From CAVZXS01 sp963779325 (GTDB taxonomy: Bacteria > Bacteroidota > Bacteroidia > Chitinophagales > Chitinophagaceae): 64,000 nucleotides of DNA. The notes beneath the pieces are model-generated. The model saw nothing but the letters and a program-made list of their open reading frames with translations. It did not search any database and had not been told where the DNA came from. Positions within the stretch are counted from its first letter, which is position 1. The number at the start of each line of letters is the position of its first letter. Location of the stretch: NCBI GenBank assembly GCA_963779325.1, contig CAVZXS010000032.1, positions 62,001-126,000 on the forward strand. Direction: 5' to 3'. Position numbers and translations under genes: made by a program. This document shows positions 10,069 through 17,822 of the stretch, piece by piece.

Positions 10069-10075
10069 TAATTTT

Positions 10076-10107
10076 CAGTCTGCGATACTTTTTTTAATCG
10101 CAGACTG
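10076..10107. other. Perfect 11-bp stem hairpin after ftsZ
   Basis: CAGTCTGCGAT (10076-10086) is exactly complementary to ATCGCAGACTG (10097-10107) around a T-rich 10-nt loop. There is no T-tract directly after the 3' arm, so it may be an upstream RNA-stabilising or auxiliary termination structure preceding the canonical terminator at 10174. Confidence 0.6.
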
Positions 10108-10173
10108 ATTCGTTCCAATGAAGCCGCCATCAAAGGCTTTTTCGCAGATTACTGTGAGAGTTTTTAGTTGTTG

Positions 10174-10200
10174 CCTCCCGATTTTTCGGGAGGTTTTTTT
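10174..10200 (+). terminator. Rho-independent terminator of the dcw cluster
   Basis: Stem CCTCCCGA (10174-10181) and TCGGGAGG (10186-10193), four-base T loop, then seven T residues. It closes the murD-ftsZ operon. Its core TCCCGATTTTTCGGGA also has the outer arms of the small palindrome family seen at 10641 and 12338. Confidence 0.85.
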
Positions 10201-10275
10201 GTGCGGGTTTATTTTACCTGTAAAGAGATGCAGAAAAAAATAGAATTACTAAAAAAATAAACCACAGCTCGATAC

Positions 10276-10866
10276 TCAGACTCTTAGCGAACCGCGGAAA
10301 CCCCTGGCGGCATAATAAGATTCAGCACCGTTATGATACAGGAAGACATGACCGAAGCGGCGATCACAAAAAAGGGCGCCGCCGAGTTTTCTGATAGCGG
10401 CAGGTGTTTTTATCCAACTCGATGTTTTCGTATCAAACTCTCCAAGTTGTTGCAATTCCCGGTATTGTTCTTCAGTTAAAAGTTCGATACCCATTTCGGC
10501 TGCCATGTCAACAGCGCTGTTTTTCGGTTTGAATTCTTTTCTTGATTCAAGGGCTTCACGGTCGTAACAAATACTTCTGCGGTCTTTAGGGCTTTCCGCC
10601 GAGCAATCATAAAAAATGTATTCGCCTGTTTTTTTATCATTCCCGATAGCTATCGGGACAACAACATCCGGTTCACCGCCGGTTCTTTCCATTTCATTGA
10701 GCGACCATAGTTTTTCTCCGCCTGCCTGCGTATCCAGCTTTGCCAGTACGTTAGCCCACGCAAGACCTTTATGACGTTTCATGTTTTTCTCAAAACGGGT
10801 TTTCAATTTACTGAGCAGTTCTTCATGTTGTTGTGATGATAACTCCTTTTGATTTTTCTTTGGCAT
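10276..10866 (-). CDS. DUF4256 family protein with an in-frame palindromic insertion
   Basis: A 196-aa cytoplasmic protein matching the DUF4256 family along its length: KLWSLNEMERTGGEPDVV, IFYDCSAESPKDRRS, LGGALFCDRRFGHVF and YYAARGFRGSLRV are family hallmarks as I recall them. Biochemical function is unknown. Where relatives read DVV-G-DKKTGEY, this protein reads DVVVPIAIGNDKKTGEY; the extra residues are encoded by an 18-bp palindrome (10641-10658). First of a series of minus-strand accessory genes. Confidence 0.85.
   Translation of the reverse strand: MPKKNQKELSSQQHEELLSKLKTRFEKNMKRHKGLAWANVLAKLDTQAGGEKLWSLNEMERTGGEPDVVVPIAIGNDKKTGEYIFYDCSAESPKDRRSICYDREALESRKEFKPKNSAVDMAAEMGIELLTEEQYRELQQLGEFDTKTSSWIKTPAAIRKLGGALFCDRRFGHVFLYHNGAESYYAARGFRGSLRV
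10641..10658. repeat. Small palindrome TCCCGATAGCTATCGGGA inside DUF4256 gene
   Basis: An 18-bp perfect palindrome lying in the coding sequence, encoding Val-Pro-Ile-Ala-Ile-Gly in frame on the minus strand. A copy with one central change is at 12338-12355, and palindromes with the same outer arms occur at 10176-10191, 8086-8101 and 53305-53320. Confidence 0.85.
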
Positions 10867-10902
10867 GCTATTTTTTATTATTAGCGGTGGATATTTTATG
10901 TT

Positions 10903-11481
10903 TTAATCGTCTAATCCTTTTCCATCCAATATTTTTTGTATGTATTTTTCAATTCTGCTTTCTCTTGTCTTGGATTGTTTTGGTGCTGAAAAATAAAGCA
11001 AGTAACCCCTCCGCCGGCCCGGTGTTAATGATTGAAAAGCTGTTTTCAATTCCGGCATATCGTCTAAAGCAGTTTGAAATTCTTCAGGTATTTTGTATTC
11101 GGTTGTTTTCTTTAATTCTACTTTCAAACCTGCTTTATCAATTGCAATTGCTTCTTTGATATATGACTTTACGGTTGATTTATTTTTCAAGATTTCATCT
11201 GCGCTTTTGAACCGAATTTGTCTTGCAGATTGTACATTTTCAGTTTGTTGAATTAAAATCTTTTTGGGGTCTTTAAGTAAGGCGCCTTGCATAAATAATA
11301 AAGCACAGTAGTCCTTAAATCCGTGAATTAAAACTATGTTGTTTTTTTCTGCAATATAACAAGGACAACCCCATTTCAACTCTTCAGTAAGACCACAGCC
11401 AAGAACAAGCTCTCTTAATTCGGAATAAGCTTCCTGCCATTTAGTTTGTTTTGAAAAAAACCAATCAACTTTTGGATTCAT
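10903..11481 (-). CDS. YdeI/OmpD-associated family protein (DUF1801-like plus C-terminal OmdA-like region)
   Basis: A 192-aa soluble protein. The N-terminal half (ELKWGCPCYIAEKNNIVLIHGFKDYCALLF) fits the DUF1801/YdhG fold. The C-terminal half, IPEEFQTALDD and LTPGRRRGYLLYFSAPKQSKTRESRIEKYI, is the typical tail of YdeI-type proteins. No catalytic role is established for the family that I know of. It starts 36 nt upstream of the DUF4256 gene on the same strand direction, so the two may be co-transcribed. Confidence 0.8.
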   Translation of the reverse strand: MNPKVDWFFSKQTKWQEAYSELRELVLGCGLTEELKWGCPCYIAEKNNIVLIHGFKDYCALLFMQGALLKDPKKILIQQTENVQSARQIRFKSADEILKNKSTVKSYIKEAIAIDKAGLKVELKKTTEYKIPEEFQTALDDMPELKTAFQSLTPGRRRGYLLYFSAPKQSKTRESRIEKYIQKILDGKGLDD

Positions 11482-11634
11482 CAGATTTATTTTAAGTTAG
11501 TAGAGCCATTTTCCTGTCCGCAGGTCTGAAATACCAAGATACAATAGCCAGGATTAATACTCTGCCTTATTGAAGTTTATTCTTTCGAATTTTGTTTACA
11601 ATCAGCCTGCTTCATGACGAAACATACCCTGCGA

Positions 11635-11994
11635 TCAGCGCAAAATCTTCTCCATCTTCCTGCCCTTGGCCAACTCATCTACCAACTTATCCAAATACCT
11701 TGCTTGTCTTGTTAAAGGATTTTCAATTTCTTCTATCCGATAGCCGCAGATCACTCCGGTAATCAGCCCGGCATTGGGATTCAATTTCGCTCTCTTAAAG
11801 AATGTTTCGAAAGTTACTTTTTCTTTTATCAGTTCCTGAAGCTTTTTGTTATCGAAGCCCGTTAACCACTCTATGACCCGGTGTAATTCTTCTTTTGTTC
11901 TGCCTTTCTTCTCCACTTTTGTGAGATAATGCGGATAGACAGAGGCAAACGTCATTTTTGCTATTCGCTCATCGTGTTCGGGAGTTGTTTTCAT
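11635..11994 (-). CDS. DUF2200 family protein
   Basis: A 119-aa protein matching DUF2200 end to end: KTTPEHDERIAKMTFASVYP at the N terminus, KKGRTKEELHRVIEWLTGF, then GLITGVICGYRIEEIENP and a C-terminal LDKLVDELAKGRKMEKIL. The function of the family is unknown. There is no signal peptide or membrane segment. It stands alone on the minus strand between about 150 and 420 bp of non-coding DNA and belongs to the accessory block of small conserved orphans. Confidence 0.85.
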   Translation of the reverse strand: MKTTPEHDERIAKMTFASVYPHYLTKVEKKGRTKEELHRVIEWLTGFDNKKLQELIKEKVTFETFFKRAKLNPNAGLITGVICGYRIEEIENPLTRQARYLDKLVDELAKGRKMEKILR

Positions 11995-12024
11995 TGCTTG
12001 AATTTTTATGAATTGTCCGTCAAT

Positions 12025-12228
12025 TTATTTCAATCTTTCCAACCTTCCTTTTCTTTTTACAATGTTTTTATAGTCCCACTGAATTTCTCTTGATTTTGTC
12101 AACCAACGTTTTCAATCTTTGGTTTCAATTTCAGAAACTTTGTTGTAGAAAATAGATGCGTCCTTAAATTTTTCTCCTCTTACGTTTAAGTCATGCTCAT
12201 GAAAAAGAATTGATGTATTTATTAGCTA
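12025..12228 (-). pseudogene. Remnant of an unidentified gene with internal TGA
   Basis: Reading the minus strand in the frame ending at TAA 12025-12027 gives a protein-like sequence: LFHEHDLNVRGEKFKDASIF, then IETKD, a TGA stop at 12112-12114, then KRWLTKSREIQWDYKNIVKR. The stop probably replaces a Trp codon (TGG to TGA). There is no start codon at the 5' end; an in-frame TAG precedes it. I do not recognise the family. The rest of the 11995-12415 gap shows only the palindrome at 12338. Confidence 0.5.
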
Positions 12229-12337
12229 ACCCGACAAAAAAAAATATGCCTGTGAAAACCGCCTGCCTGTTTTGAATAAGCTATACCCCAACTACCTTCA
12301 TCAATAACCCCATAGTATCAACAGCGGTTTCGTTCAA

Positions 12338-12355
12338 TCCCGATAGATATCGGGA
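12338..12355. repeat. Small palindrome TCCCGATAGATATCGGGA
   Basis: Differs by one central base from the palindrome at 10641-10658, keeping the TCCCGATA and TATCGGGA arms. It lies in the gap downstream of the amidohydrolase gene and has no T-tract, so it is not an obvious terminator. Confidence 0.75.
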
Positions 12356-12415
12356 CTTTCATTGTTCGTCCTGCGGGCGCAACCAAAACTTAGTTATTAT
12401 GCGCATTTTTTCCTT

Positions 12416-13825
12416 CTAATTTTTCTTACTCAAAATTGTATTCCAATCAAACTTACCCTTGTCGGCTGTGTTTCTATTTGCTAAATCTGTGAGCATAGAG
12501 TAAAGTTTAGTCTTGTCTAACCATTTACCATTTACAAATACTCCTGCAATTTTACGAGTATTCTTTATGTTAATAAGTGGGTTTTCGTCAAGCAATACAA
12601 GGTCTGCAAATTTTCCAATCTCAATTGTCCCAACTATTTTGTCAATACCAAGCCATTGTGCAGAAAGTAAAGTTGCTGAATTTAAAGTTTCTTGTGCAGT
12701 TAATCCTGCCTTTACTAATAATTCCAATTCGTCATGCAGCGAAAAACCATTTACAACACTTGATGTACCTGCATCTGTTCCTGTAGTAATTGGAACACCT
12801 GCTTTTTTACAAGCATCAACCAATAAGAGATTAAATTTTACATACTTTTCAAAGTGGGTAATATCTTCCGGGCTGTTCATTTTATTGTACTTATTTGCAG
12901 TAAGCCATTTACTTTGAATTAATGGATGCACATATTTAAGTGTTGGCAAAGCCTTTAATTCGTCTAAAGATTTTACTTGGCTTAAAATTCTTTCCATCGT
13001 TGTAAGAGTTGGTGAAAGCCATGTTCCATTATCCTTTAACAATTGAGCCATTGTCTTTGCTTCTTGCTCACTATAATCAACAGCATAATTAGTCAATTCT
13101 TCGGCATGTGCAACCATATCAAAACCTTTAACAAAAGCATCATTTAAATTACCTTTAAAAGCATCTGGAATATGCCCTACAACTTTTAGTCTTTGTTTAA
13201 TAGCTTCATCAACTATTGCTTTATACGTTTCTATATTTAAGTAAGCATATACCTTAATGAAGTCATAGCCTTCAATTTTTGCACTACGTACTAATTGTCG
13301 CCCTAATTCCGGACTGTTTACATTTCGTCCTTGTCCTTCGCCGCCGTCAATTAATGCAGCCAAAGCCATACGAGGCCCTGATACATACCCTTTTTCAATT
13401 TCTTTTTTTTGTGCAAAGTGACTTGTGTTTGAATTTAATTCAAATATAGTAGTTACACCATTTGCAATAAATGGTGTCATCATATCTTGTGTATTGAAGG
13501 ATATATCAGGTACTTGTGTTGCAACTTTTTTTCCTAAATAAAAATCAGATAATAAATGAACATGCATATCAATTAGTCCCGGAATTAACCACTTTCCTTT
13601 GCCATTAATTATTTTCGCATCTTTTGGAATTGTGCCGTTAATTGATTTAATAAGATTGTTAGATATTACGACAGTTGCATTTTCTAAAACATCATTTGGC
13701 GATGCCATAGTAATGACATTCACATTTTTAATTGCAAAACAGGTTTGTTTTATTGTTTGTGATAATATTGAAGTTGCGACTGTTAAAAGTCCAACTAAAA
13801 CAAAAATCTGAATTTTATTTTTCAT
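12416..13825 (-). CDS. Secreted amidohydrolase (imidazolonepropionase-like metal-dependent hydrolase)
   Basis: Metal-dependent hydrolase of the amidohydrolase superfamily, exported by a signal peptide (KIQIFVLVGLLTVATSILSQ). Start chosen at the ATG ending at 13825, which places the signal peptide at the N terminus; upstream in-frame starts would only add charged residues. Seen: GLIDMHVHL (HxH metal ligands), VVGHIPDAF and MVAHAEE (further His), TGTDAGT (Asp ligand), and IGKFADLVLLDENPL at the C terminus. The substrate cannot be told from sequence; relatives include prolidase-like and imidazolonepropionase-like enzymes. Directly downstream of the retropepsin-like gene, probably co-transcribed. 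Confidence 0.85.
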   Translation of the reverse strand: MKNKIQIFVLVGLLTVATSILSQTIKQTCFAIKNVNVITMASPNDVLENATVVISNNLIKSINGTIPKDAKIINGKGKWLIPGLIDMHVHLLSDFYLGKKVATQVPDISFNTQDMMTPFIANGVTTIFELNSNTSHFAQKKEIEKGYVSGPRMALAALIDGGEGQGRNVNSPELGRQLVRSAKIEGYDFIKVYAYLNIETYKAIVDEAIKQRLKVVGHIPDAFKGNLNDAFVKGFDMVAHAEELTNYAVDYSEQEAKTMAQLLKDNGTWLSPTLTTMERILSQVKSLDELKALPTLKYVHPLIQSKWLTANKYNKMNSPEDITHFEKYVKFNLLLVDACKKAGVPITTGTDAGTSSVVNGFSLHDELELLVKAGLTAQETLNSATLLSAQWLGIDKIVGTIEIGKFADLVLLDENPLINIKNTRKIAGVFVNGKWLDKTKLYSMLTDLANRNTADKGKFDWNTILSKKN

Positions 13826-13857
13826 TTTAAGATTTGTCATAAATTTTGAGTGTCGCA

Positions 13858-15137
13858 CTAAGTTACGCCGTTTTTCTTCTTTTTTATCTTTGCGAATTTT
13901 CTACTAAGTACATAAACTAACAGGAATAGTAAAGTAATGAGTCCAAAAATAACAGCTTTTATTTCATTTAATTGCCTGTCCTTTTCACAAAAAAAAAATT
14001 TGGTTTCAAGTAGATAAAACCTTGCTGATTGTCTAAAATGAAATTGAACTTTTTGAGTAATTTATTTCCTAAAAGCCCACCCCCATTTGTATAACCGGTT
14101 GCCACATTATATTTTCTGTCAAGTGAAATAATACCTTCCGTAAAGGAAGTATCAGCGAATTTAAGAAGTGGAATGTGTGCAACTGCTCTATTGCCTATGC
14201 CAATTACTTTTGAAAACCTATCGTACAAGTTGTGTTTTTTCAAAAAATTATAACTTACAACTCCGTTACCTGTATTACCGGTATCAAATAAAAACCAATC
14301 CGTATAGTTACTCCCATTTAGTTCAAAAGATGCTTCAATAAGTGGTTTTATTCCGTTGTCTAAAAGAATTGGATATTTTTTATAGCCTTGTTCAGTCAAG
14401 GGCATTTTTTCACTAATAATCATGATACTTTTATCATAATCAACTTGAATATATTTGTCTAAAAAAAGCCCGTTTCCAAAAATGGCATCTTCGTACTTAT
14501 TCATATTTTTTGTTTCTATGAACTCAATATTTTGCCATTCATTTTTGCCAATCTTTAAAACATTGCTACTACTTAGTCTTGCTTGATTTGTTCCATTACT
14601 ATTGATAAGGTTTATTGCTTTATCAAAATTTATATTTACTTTTTTAACTGATTTGTTGTTGATGTTGCACATTCCTAATCCACCTGCACCTAAATCAAAT
14701 TGAAACATTAATTCTTCCGAGTTATTTATTTTGCCTTTAACATAAATTCTGTTATCAATAATTGTGAATGGTATTGTGTCAGTAGAAGTAGATTTTGATT
14801 TGGTTAAAGTTTTGGGATAGTTTGTTGAAATTCTTGTGTAACAACTATCTTTTTCGCCCAATAAAATGATGAAGTCGTAATTATTGCCATATTTTACATT
14901 AAATGAGATAGAGTCTTTGTCTGTTATAAAAGTTACTTTTTGGTCTCGTCTTGGAAAATCTGCAAAATAGACATCGGGTTTAGTTTCCGGGAAAATTACC
15001 CAAAAGTTTTCTTTAAAGTTTTCTCCGTCTCTTATTTTTACGTTCTTCGATGCGGCTCTAATTATTGGTAAATTTTGAGCTGTCAAATTGCAAAATGTAA
15101 GTAGTGATAGAAATGCAATTGAATAGAGTTTTTTCAC
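13858..15137 (-). CDS. Retropepsin-like aspartic protease with C-terminal membrane anchor, frame broken in a T10 run
   Basis: Signal peptide (YSIAFLSLLTFCNLTA) and two pepsin-type half sites: FQFDLGAG near residue 147, where the Asp-Thr-Gly is Asp-Leu-Gly, and FLFDTGNTG near residue 284. Such aspartyl-protease-like proteins are common in Bacteroidota; targets are unknown. The uninterrupted frame ends at 13968, but a one-base shift in the homopolymer at 13989-13998 continues into RQLNEIKAVIFGLITLLFLL and a Lys-rich tail ending at 13858, giving a C-terminal membrane anchor. The altered first active-site triad makes protease activity uncertain. Confidence 0.7.
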
Positions 15138-15179
15138 TTATTTGTTAATTTAAAATTTTAAGAAGTACGCCAAAATTTT

Positions 15180-15245
15180 GCCGCCAACGTTTCGGCTTGC
15201 TACAGGCACGGAAATAGTATTCCGCGCCACCGGTAACGGAAGCTA
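15180..15245. other. Hairpin-bearing spacer upstream of the retropepsin-like gene
   Basis: GGCACGGAA (15205-15213) pairs with TTCCGCGCC (15220-15228) with one mismatch around a 6-nt loop, inside GC-rich flanks unlike the AT-rich surroundings. It resembles an intergenic recombination-site-like structure but has no clear integron core site. No gene is seen between 15138 and 15371. Confidence 0.4.
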
Positions 15246-15310
15246 AATTTATAAATAAAAGTTCATTGTTATTACTAAGGCTTAATATTTAATGTCCCGC
15301 CGCAACCAAA

Positions 15311-15415
15311 GCCCGGTAAATTTTTTTTAAAAATTGATACATAGATTCATCACAGCAGCTTTGCAGGCAGGCTAAGCAAAATGCAACGCCTCATACCAAC
15401 AAAGGTGTAATGGCC
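15311..15415 (-). repeat. Cassette-spacer repeat, copy D (partial)
   Basis: Shares with copy B the blocks gattcatcac-gcag, ggcaggctaagc/ggtaggctaggc, tgcaac and cataccaacaaa, but lacks the conserved 38-bp core. It overlaps the 3' end of the small gene at 15372. Confidence 0.6.
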
Positions 15416-15656
15416 TAATGTATAAAGTTCCTATAAATTGAAGAAGAAAACCAAGAATAATTAATACGAGTCCGCCGTAAGCTATTATCTTAATTTTTCT
15501 ATTTTTTTTCAAAACATATGGGTCTCCATCTTCTGGTGAATTGATTACTAAAAATGAAACTCCTTTGTTTGGGTCGAAGTCTGATGGGAGCCCAAATTTA
15601 AACAAAATTAAAACCCCGATAATGTCAAATATTAAACCAATTTGAGAAAATGTCAT
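15372..15656 (-). CDS. Small orphan membrane protein
   Basis: A 94-aa protein with two hydrophobic segments (IGLIFDIIGVLILFKFGL near residues 6-23 and YGGLVLIILGFLLQFIGTLY near 60-79) separated by a short polar loop. No family is recognised. The last 15 or so codons (after GTLY) are encoded by the cassette-spacer repeat D, so the original C terminus may have been altered. It lies between spacer copies D and A, with copy A about 65 bp upstream of its start. Confidence 0.55.
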   Translation of the reverse strand: MTFSQIGLIFDIIGVLILFKFGLPSDFDPNKGVSFLVINSPEDGDPYVLKKNRKIKIIAYGGLVLIILGFLLQFIGTLYIRPLHLCWYEALHFA

Positions 15657-15721
15657 AACATAAATTTTATAAAATATTTGTCAAACCGAAATTAAATTTA
15701 GTGGACGGTCTGGGCATCAGC

Positions 15722-15835
15722 ATTACTGCCTTATCCGAAAGTAATCATTTTTTTAAAATGGATATTGGTAATTCATCATAACAGGCTTGTTGGTAGACTA
15801 ATTACAAAGCAATGCCCCATACCAGTGGCGTTGTT
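15722..15835 (-). repeat. Cassette-spacer repeat, copy A
   Basis: The 38-bp core (15722-15759) is identical to that of copy B at 17325-17362. It includes ATTACT...AGTAAT inverted arms and a T7 tract. Downstream similarity continues with gattcatca/aattcatcat, cttgttggtag and cataccag. Copy A is immediately followed by the left REP of the RAYT unit. Confidence 0.75.
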
Positions 15836-15837
15836 AC

Positions 15838-15891
15838 TGTCAGCGCGGGGTCTGCGCAGCGCAGGCTAAGCGGGCGGGGCGACCCCACGCC
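15838..15891. repeat. REP-like element flanking RAYT, left copy
   Basis: A 54-bp GC-rich sequence with imperfect internal complementarity (GGGGTC...GACCCC). Its reverse complement matches 16615-16668 with two mismatches in 54 bases. The two copies bracket the RAYT gene in inverted orientation, as in known REP-RAYT arrangements. Confidence 0.85.
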
Positions 15892-15908
15892 GCAACTACT
15901 CTTCAACC

Positions 15909-16471
15909 TTATAGTTTTCTGAAATCACAAGGTTCATAATTTTTTATTATGCTCATTTCATAAAATGATGCGCTGCTGTGCTCATAATCAGTGTAATTTT
16001 TTACAAGTTTCCATTTTCCGCTTACAGGATTACGATGTATATAATTTAATTTTTGCAAAAGAAATTTTTCGCTGCTTATTCCTTTTGCATCAAAGGACTC
16101 TTCAAATACTTTATGACGCTGTGCTTTCTTCTTTTCTCTTTTTTTGTAACCGCATCGAAAAGAAACTCCAGTAAATCATTTCTTTTCATTTCTTCCAGCC
16201 TCGTTATTATCTCATAAGCCATAAATCTTTTAGCATTCCCGATTATTTTATTCAGGTTATAACCCGGTTCGGGGAAATAAAGAATCACATGCAGGTGATT
16301 GGGCATAATTACATAGGCTAATACCTGTTGTTGGTTTTTCTTCAGTACGTCAAACCATTTGTACACCATGTCATAACCGTTTACAATTTCAAATAACTGC
16401 AACCACTTATAACAGGTGAATGTACAATAGTACAAAGTGTATTCATCACCATGATTCAATTTTATTGCCAT
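15909..16471 (-). pseudogene. REP-associated tyrosine transposase (RAYT, Y1/IS200-like), -1 frame break at an A7 run
   Basis: Single-strand DNA transposase of the Y1 (HUH) family. Seen: YYCTFTCYKWLQLFE, the HUH motif MPNHLHVILYF, and NAKRFMAYEIITRLEE. The uninterrupted frame stops at 16076 after 131 aa. Slipping back one base at the seven-A run (minus strand of 16139-16145, read A AAA AAA) restores KKREKKKAQRHKVFEESFDA, QKLNYIHRNPVSGKWKLV and YEHSSASFYE to a stop at 15909, about 187 aa, the family length. Either a deleted A or a frameshift site. Flanked by inverted REPs. Confidence 0.85.
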
Positions 16472-16614
16472 GAATTAAAGATACTGATGATTTGTTTTGC
16501 AGTTGTCAGCGAGGGGTTTGAGGAGTGATGGCTATTAGCTTAGCACCAATTCATGGTCTTGCTATAACTTCTATCGATTACTAAATCCGGATTTGATTTT
16601 GCTGTTTGTATATT

Positions 16615-16668
16615 GGCGTGGGGTCGCCCGGCCCGCTTAGCCTGCGCTGTGCAGACCCCGCGCTGACA
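16615..16668. repeat. REP-like element flanking RAYT, right copy
   Basis: Inverted copy of 15838-15891 with two mismatches. It lies about 145 bp upstream of the RAYT start on the minus strand. The 16472-16734 gap holds nothing else that I recognise. Confidence 0.85.
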
Positions 16669-16734
16669 GCCACTTTTTTTTGTACAAATTATTTTGAAGA
16701 CCCCGAAGGAACTGAAAGTTTATAGTATCAGGAT

Positions 16735-17301
16735 TTAAGTAGAAATAATAACATCGCTTGTTATCTTTCTTAACTCCTGTTCAAATATCTTTAAATTGAG
16801 TTTGTTCATTCCAAATGAAGTGATAGAAGGGCGATTATCGGGATCACAAATACTGTTAATTAGAATTCTGTCGTGTTCTCTTATTATTGTTATGAGTTCT
16901 CCCCAACTTCTCCAACTAAAACCTGTTTTGGCTACTATTGTATCTTTTCTCTTTGTTTGTATTTTCCATTCCAATTCTTTTGCCGTTTGTTCCGCTGCTT
17001 TTAAGAGTGTTTCAGCATCAACAGAAATATTTATCGATTTAAATCGCAACCGTCTTTTTTGAATGAAATAAAAAATAATGGCCGGTATAATCGGGATGTA
17101 ACCGGTAGCTATTTCTTCCATTGACCTTACTCCACGATAAGTATGTGTTACATAATATTTATAAAAAGTGATGGCTGTTATGACAGGAACAGTAAACAGA
17201 AAAGGAACAATTGAGTAATGCCAAAAAAGCTGCACTTTATTCAATTGTAAAATACCTTCATCTCTCATTTTTTGAATTTTTATTTCATCAACTCCCGTCA
17301 T
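16735..17301 (-). CDS. Orphan membrane protein
   Basis: A 188-aa protein with an N-terminal cytoplasmic segment, two hydrophobic helices (about residues 28-48 and 67-82) and a C-terminal soluble domain of about 100 residues containing AETLLKAAEQTAKELEWKI and a Trp-rich segment (GFSWRSWGELITII). No family recognised. It sits between spacer copies B and A; copy B ends 24 bp before its start, suggesting the spacer carries its promoter. Confidence 0.65.
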   Translation of the reverse strand: MTGVDEIKIQKMRDEGILQLNKVQLFWHYSIVPFLFTVPVITAITFYKYYVTHTYRGVRSMEEIATGYIPIIPAIIFYFIQKRRLRFKSINISVDAETLLKAAEQTAKELEWKIQTKRKDTIVAKTGFSWRSWGELITIIREHDRILINSICDPDNRPSITSFGMNKLNLKIFEQELRKITSDVIIST

Positions 17302-17324
17302 ATGGATTGTGGTAAGTTTTTAGT

Positions 17325-17440
17325 ATTACTGCCTTATCCGAAAGTAATCATTTTTTTAAAATTATTATTGGAGATTCATCACGGCAGTTTTGTTGGTAGG
17401 CTAGGCACTGTGCAACACTGCATACCAACAAAAGCGTAAA
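17325..17440 (-). repeat. Cassette-spacer repeat, copy B
   Basis: The 38-bp core (17325-17362) is identical to copy A. It is followed by an 11-bp perfect inverted repeat: TTTTGTTGGTA (17387-17397) and TACCAACAAAA about 27 bp later. It separates the genes at 16735 and 17471. Confidence 0.75.
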
Positions 17441-17470
17441 AAATGCGTATCGACAAAGGCGTAAAACTTC

Positions 17471-17773
17471 TCAATCAACAACAGGCTGCATCTCAATAAA
17501 CATTACAATAATAGTTCCTGCCAGTAATAACAAGGAGAAATAATTTAATGACTTTAGTTGAAACTTTTCATGTCGTAGTTTGATGATTGAAATTAATGGT
17601 AAAATAATTATTAAAATCCACATTATATAGTTTAGCGAATAAAGAAGGTTGGTCAAGAAGTTATTATTATATGCATTTCCAATTATATCCAAGCGTAACA
17701 ACCAATAAAATGTGACAATAATACTTAAAAAGAATAGTATTAAATTATTAGGTAAAAGTTTAGAGGAGTTCAT
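17471..17773 (-). CDS. Small orphan multi-spanning membrane protein
   Basis: About 100 aa with three hydrophobic helices (LILFFLSIIVTFYWLL, YIMWILIIILPLISII and YFSLLLLAGTIIVMFIEM). Start chosen at the ATG ending at 17773, because upstream codons are encoded by the spacer repeat. No family recognised. It lies between spacer copies C and B in the same orientation as its neighbours. Confidence 0.55.
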   Translation of the reverse strand: MNSSKLLPNNLILFFLSIIVTFYWLLRLDIIGNAYNNNFLTNLLYSLNYIMWILIIILPLISIIKLRHEKFQLKSLNYFSLLLLAGTIIVMFIEMQPVVD

Positions 17774-17822
17774 AAGAAAAATTTGATTCTTTAGTCTGTC
17801 AACCTTTACCGCCAGCAGCAGC

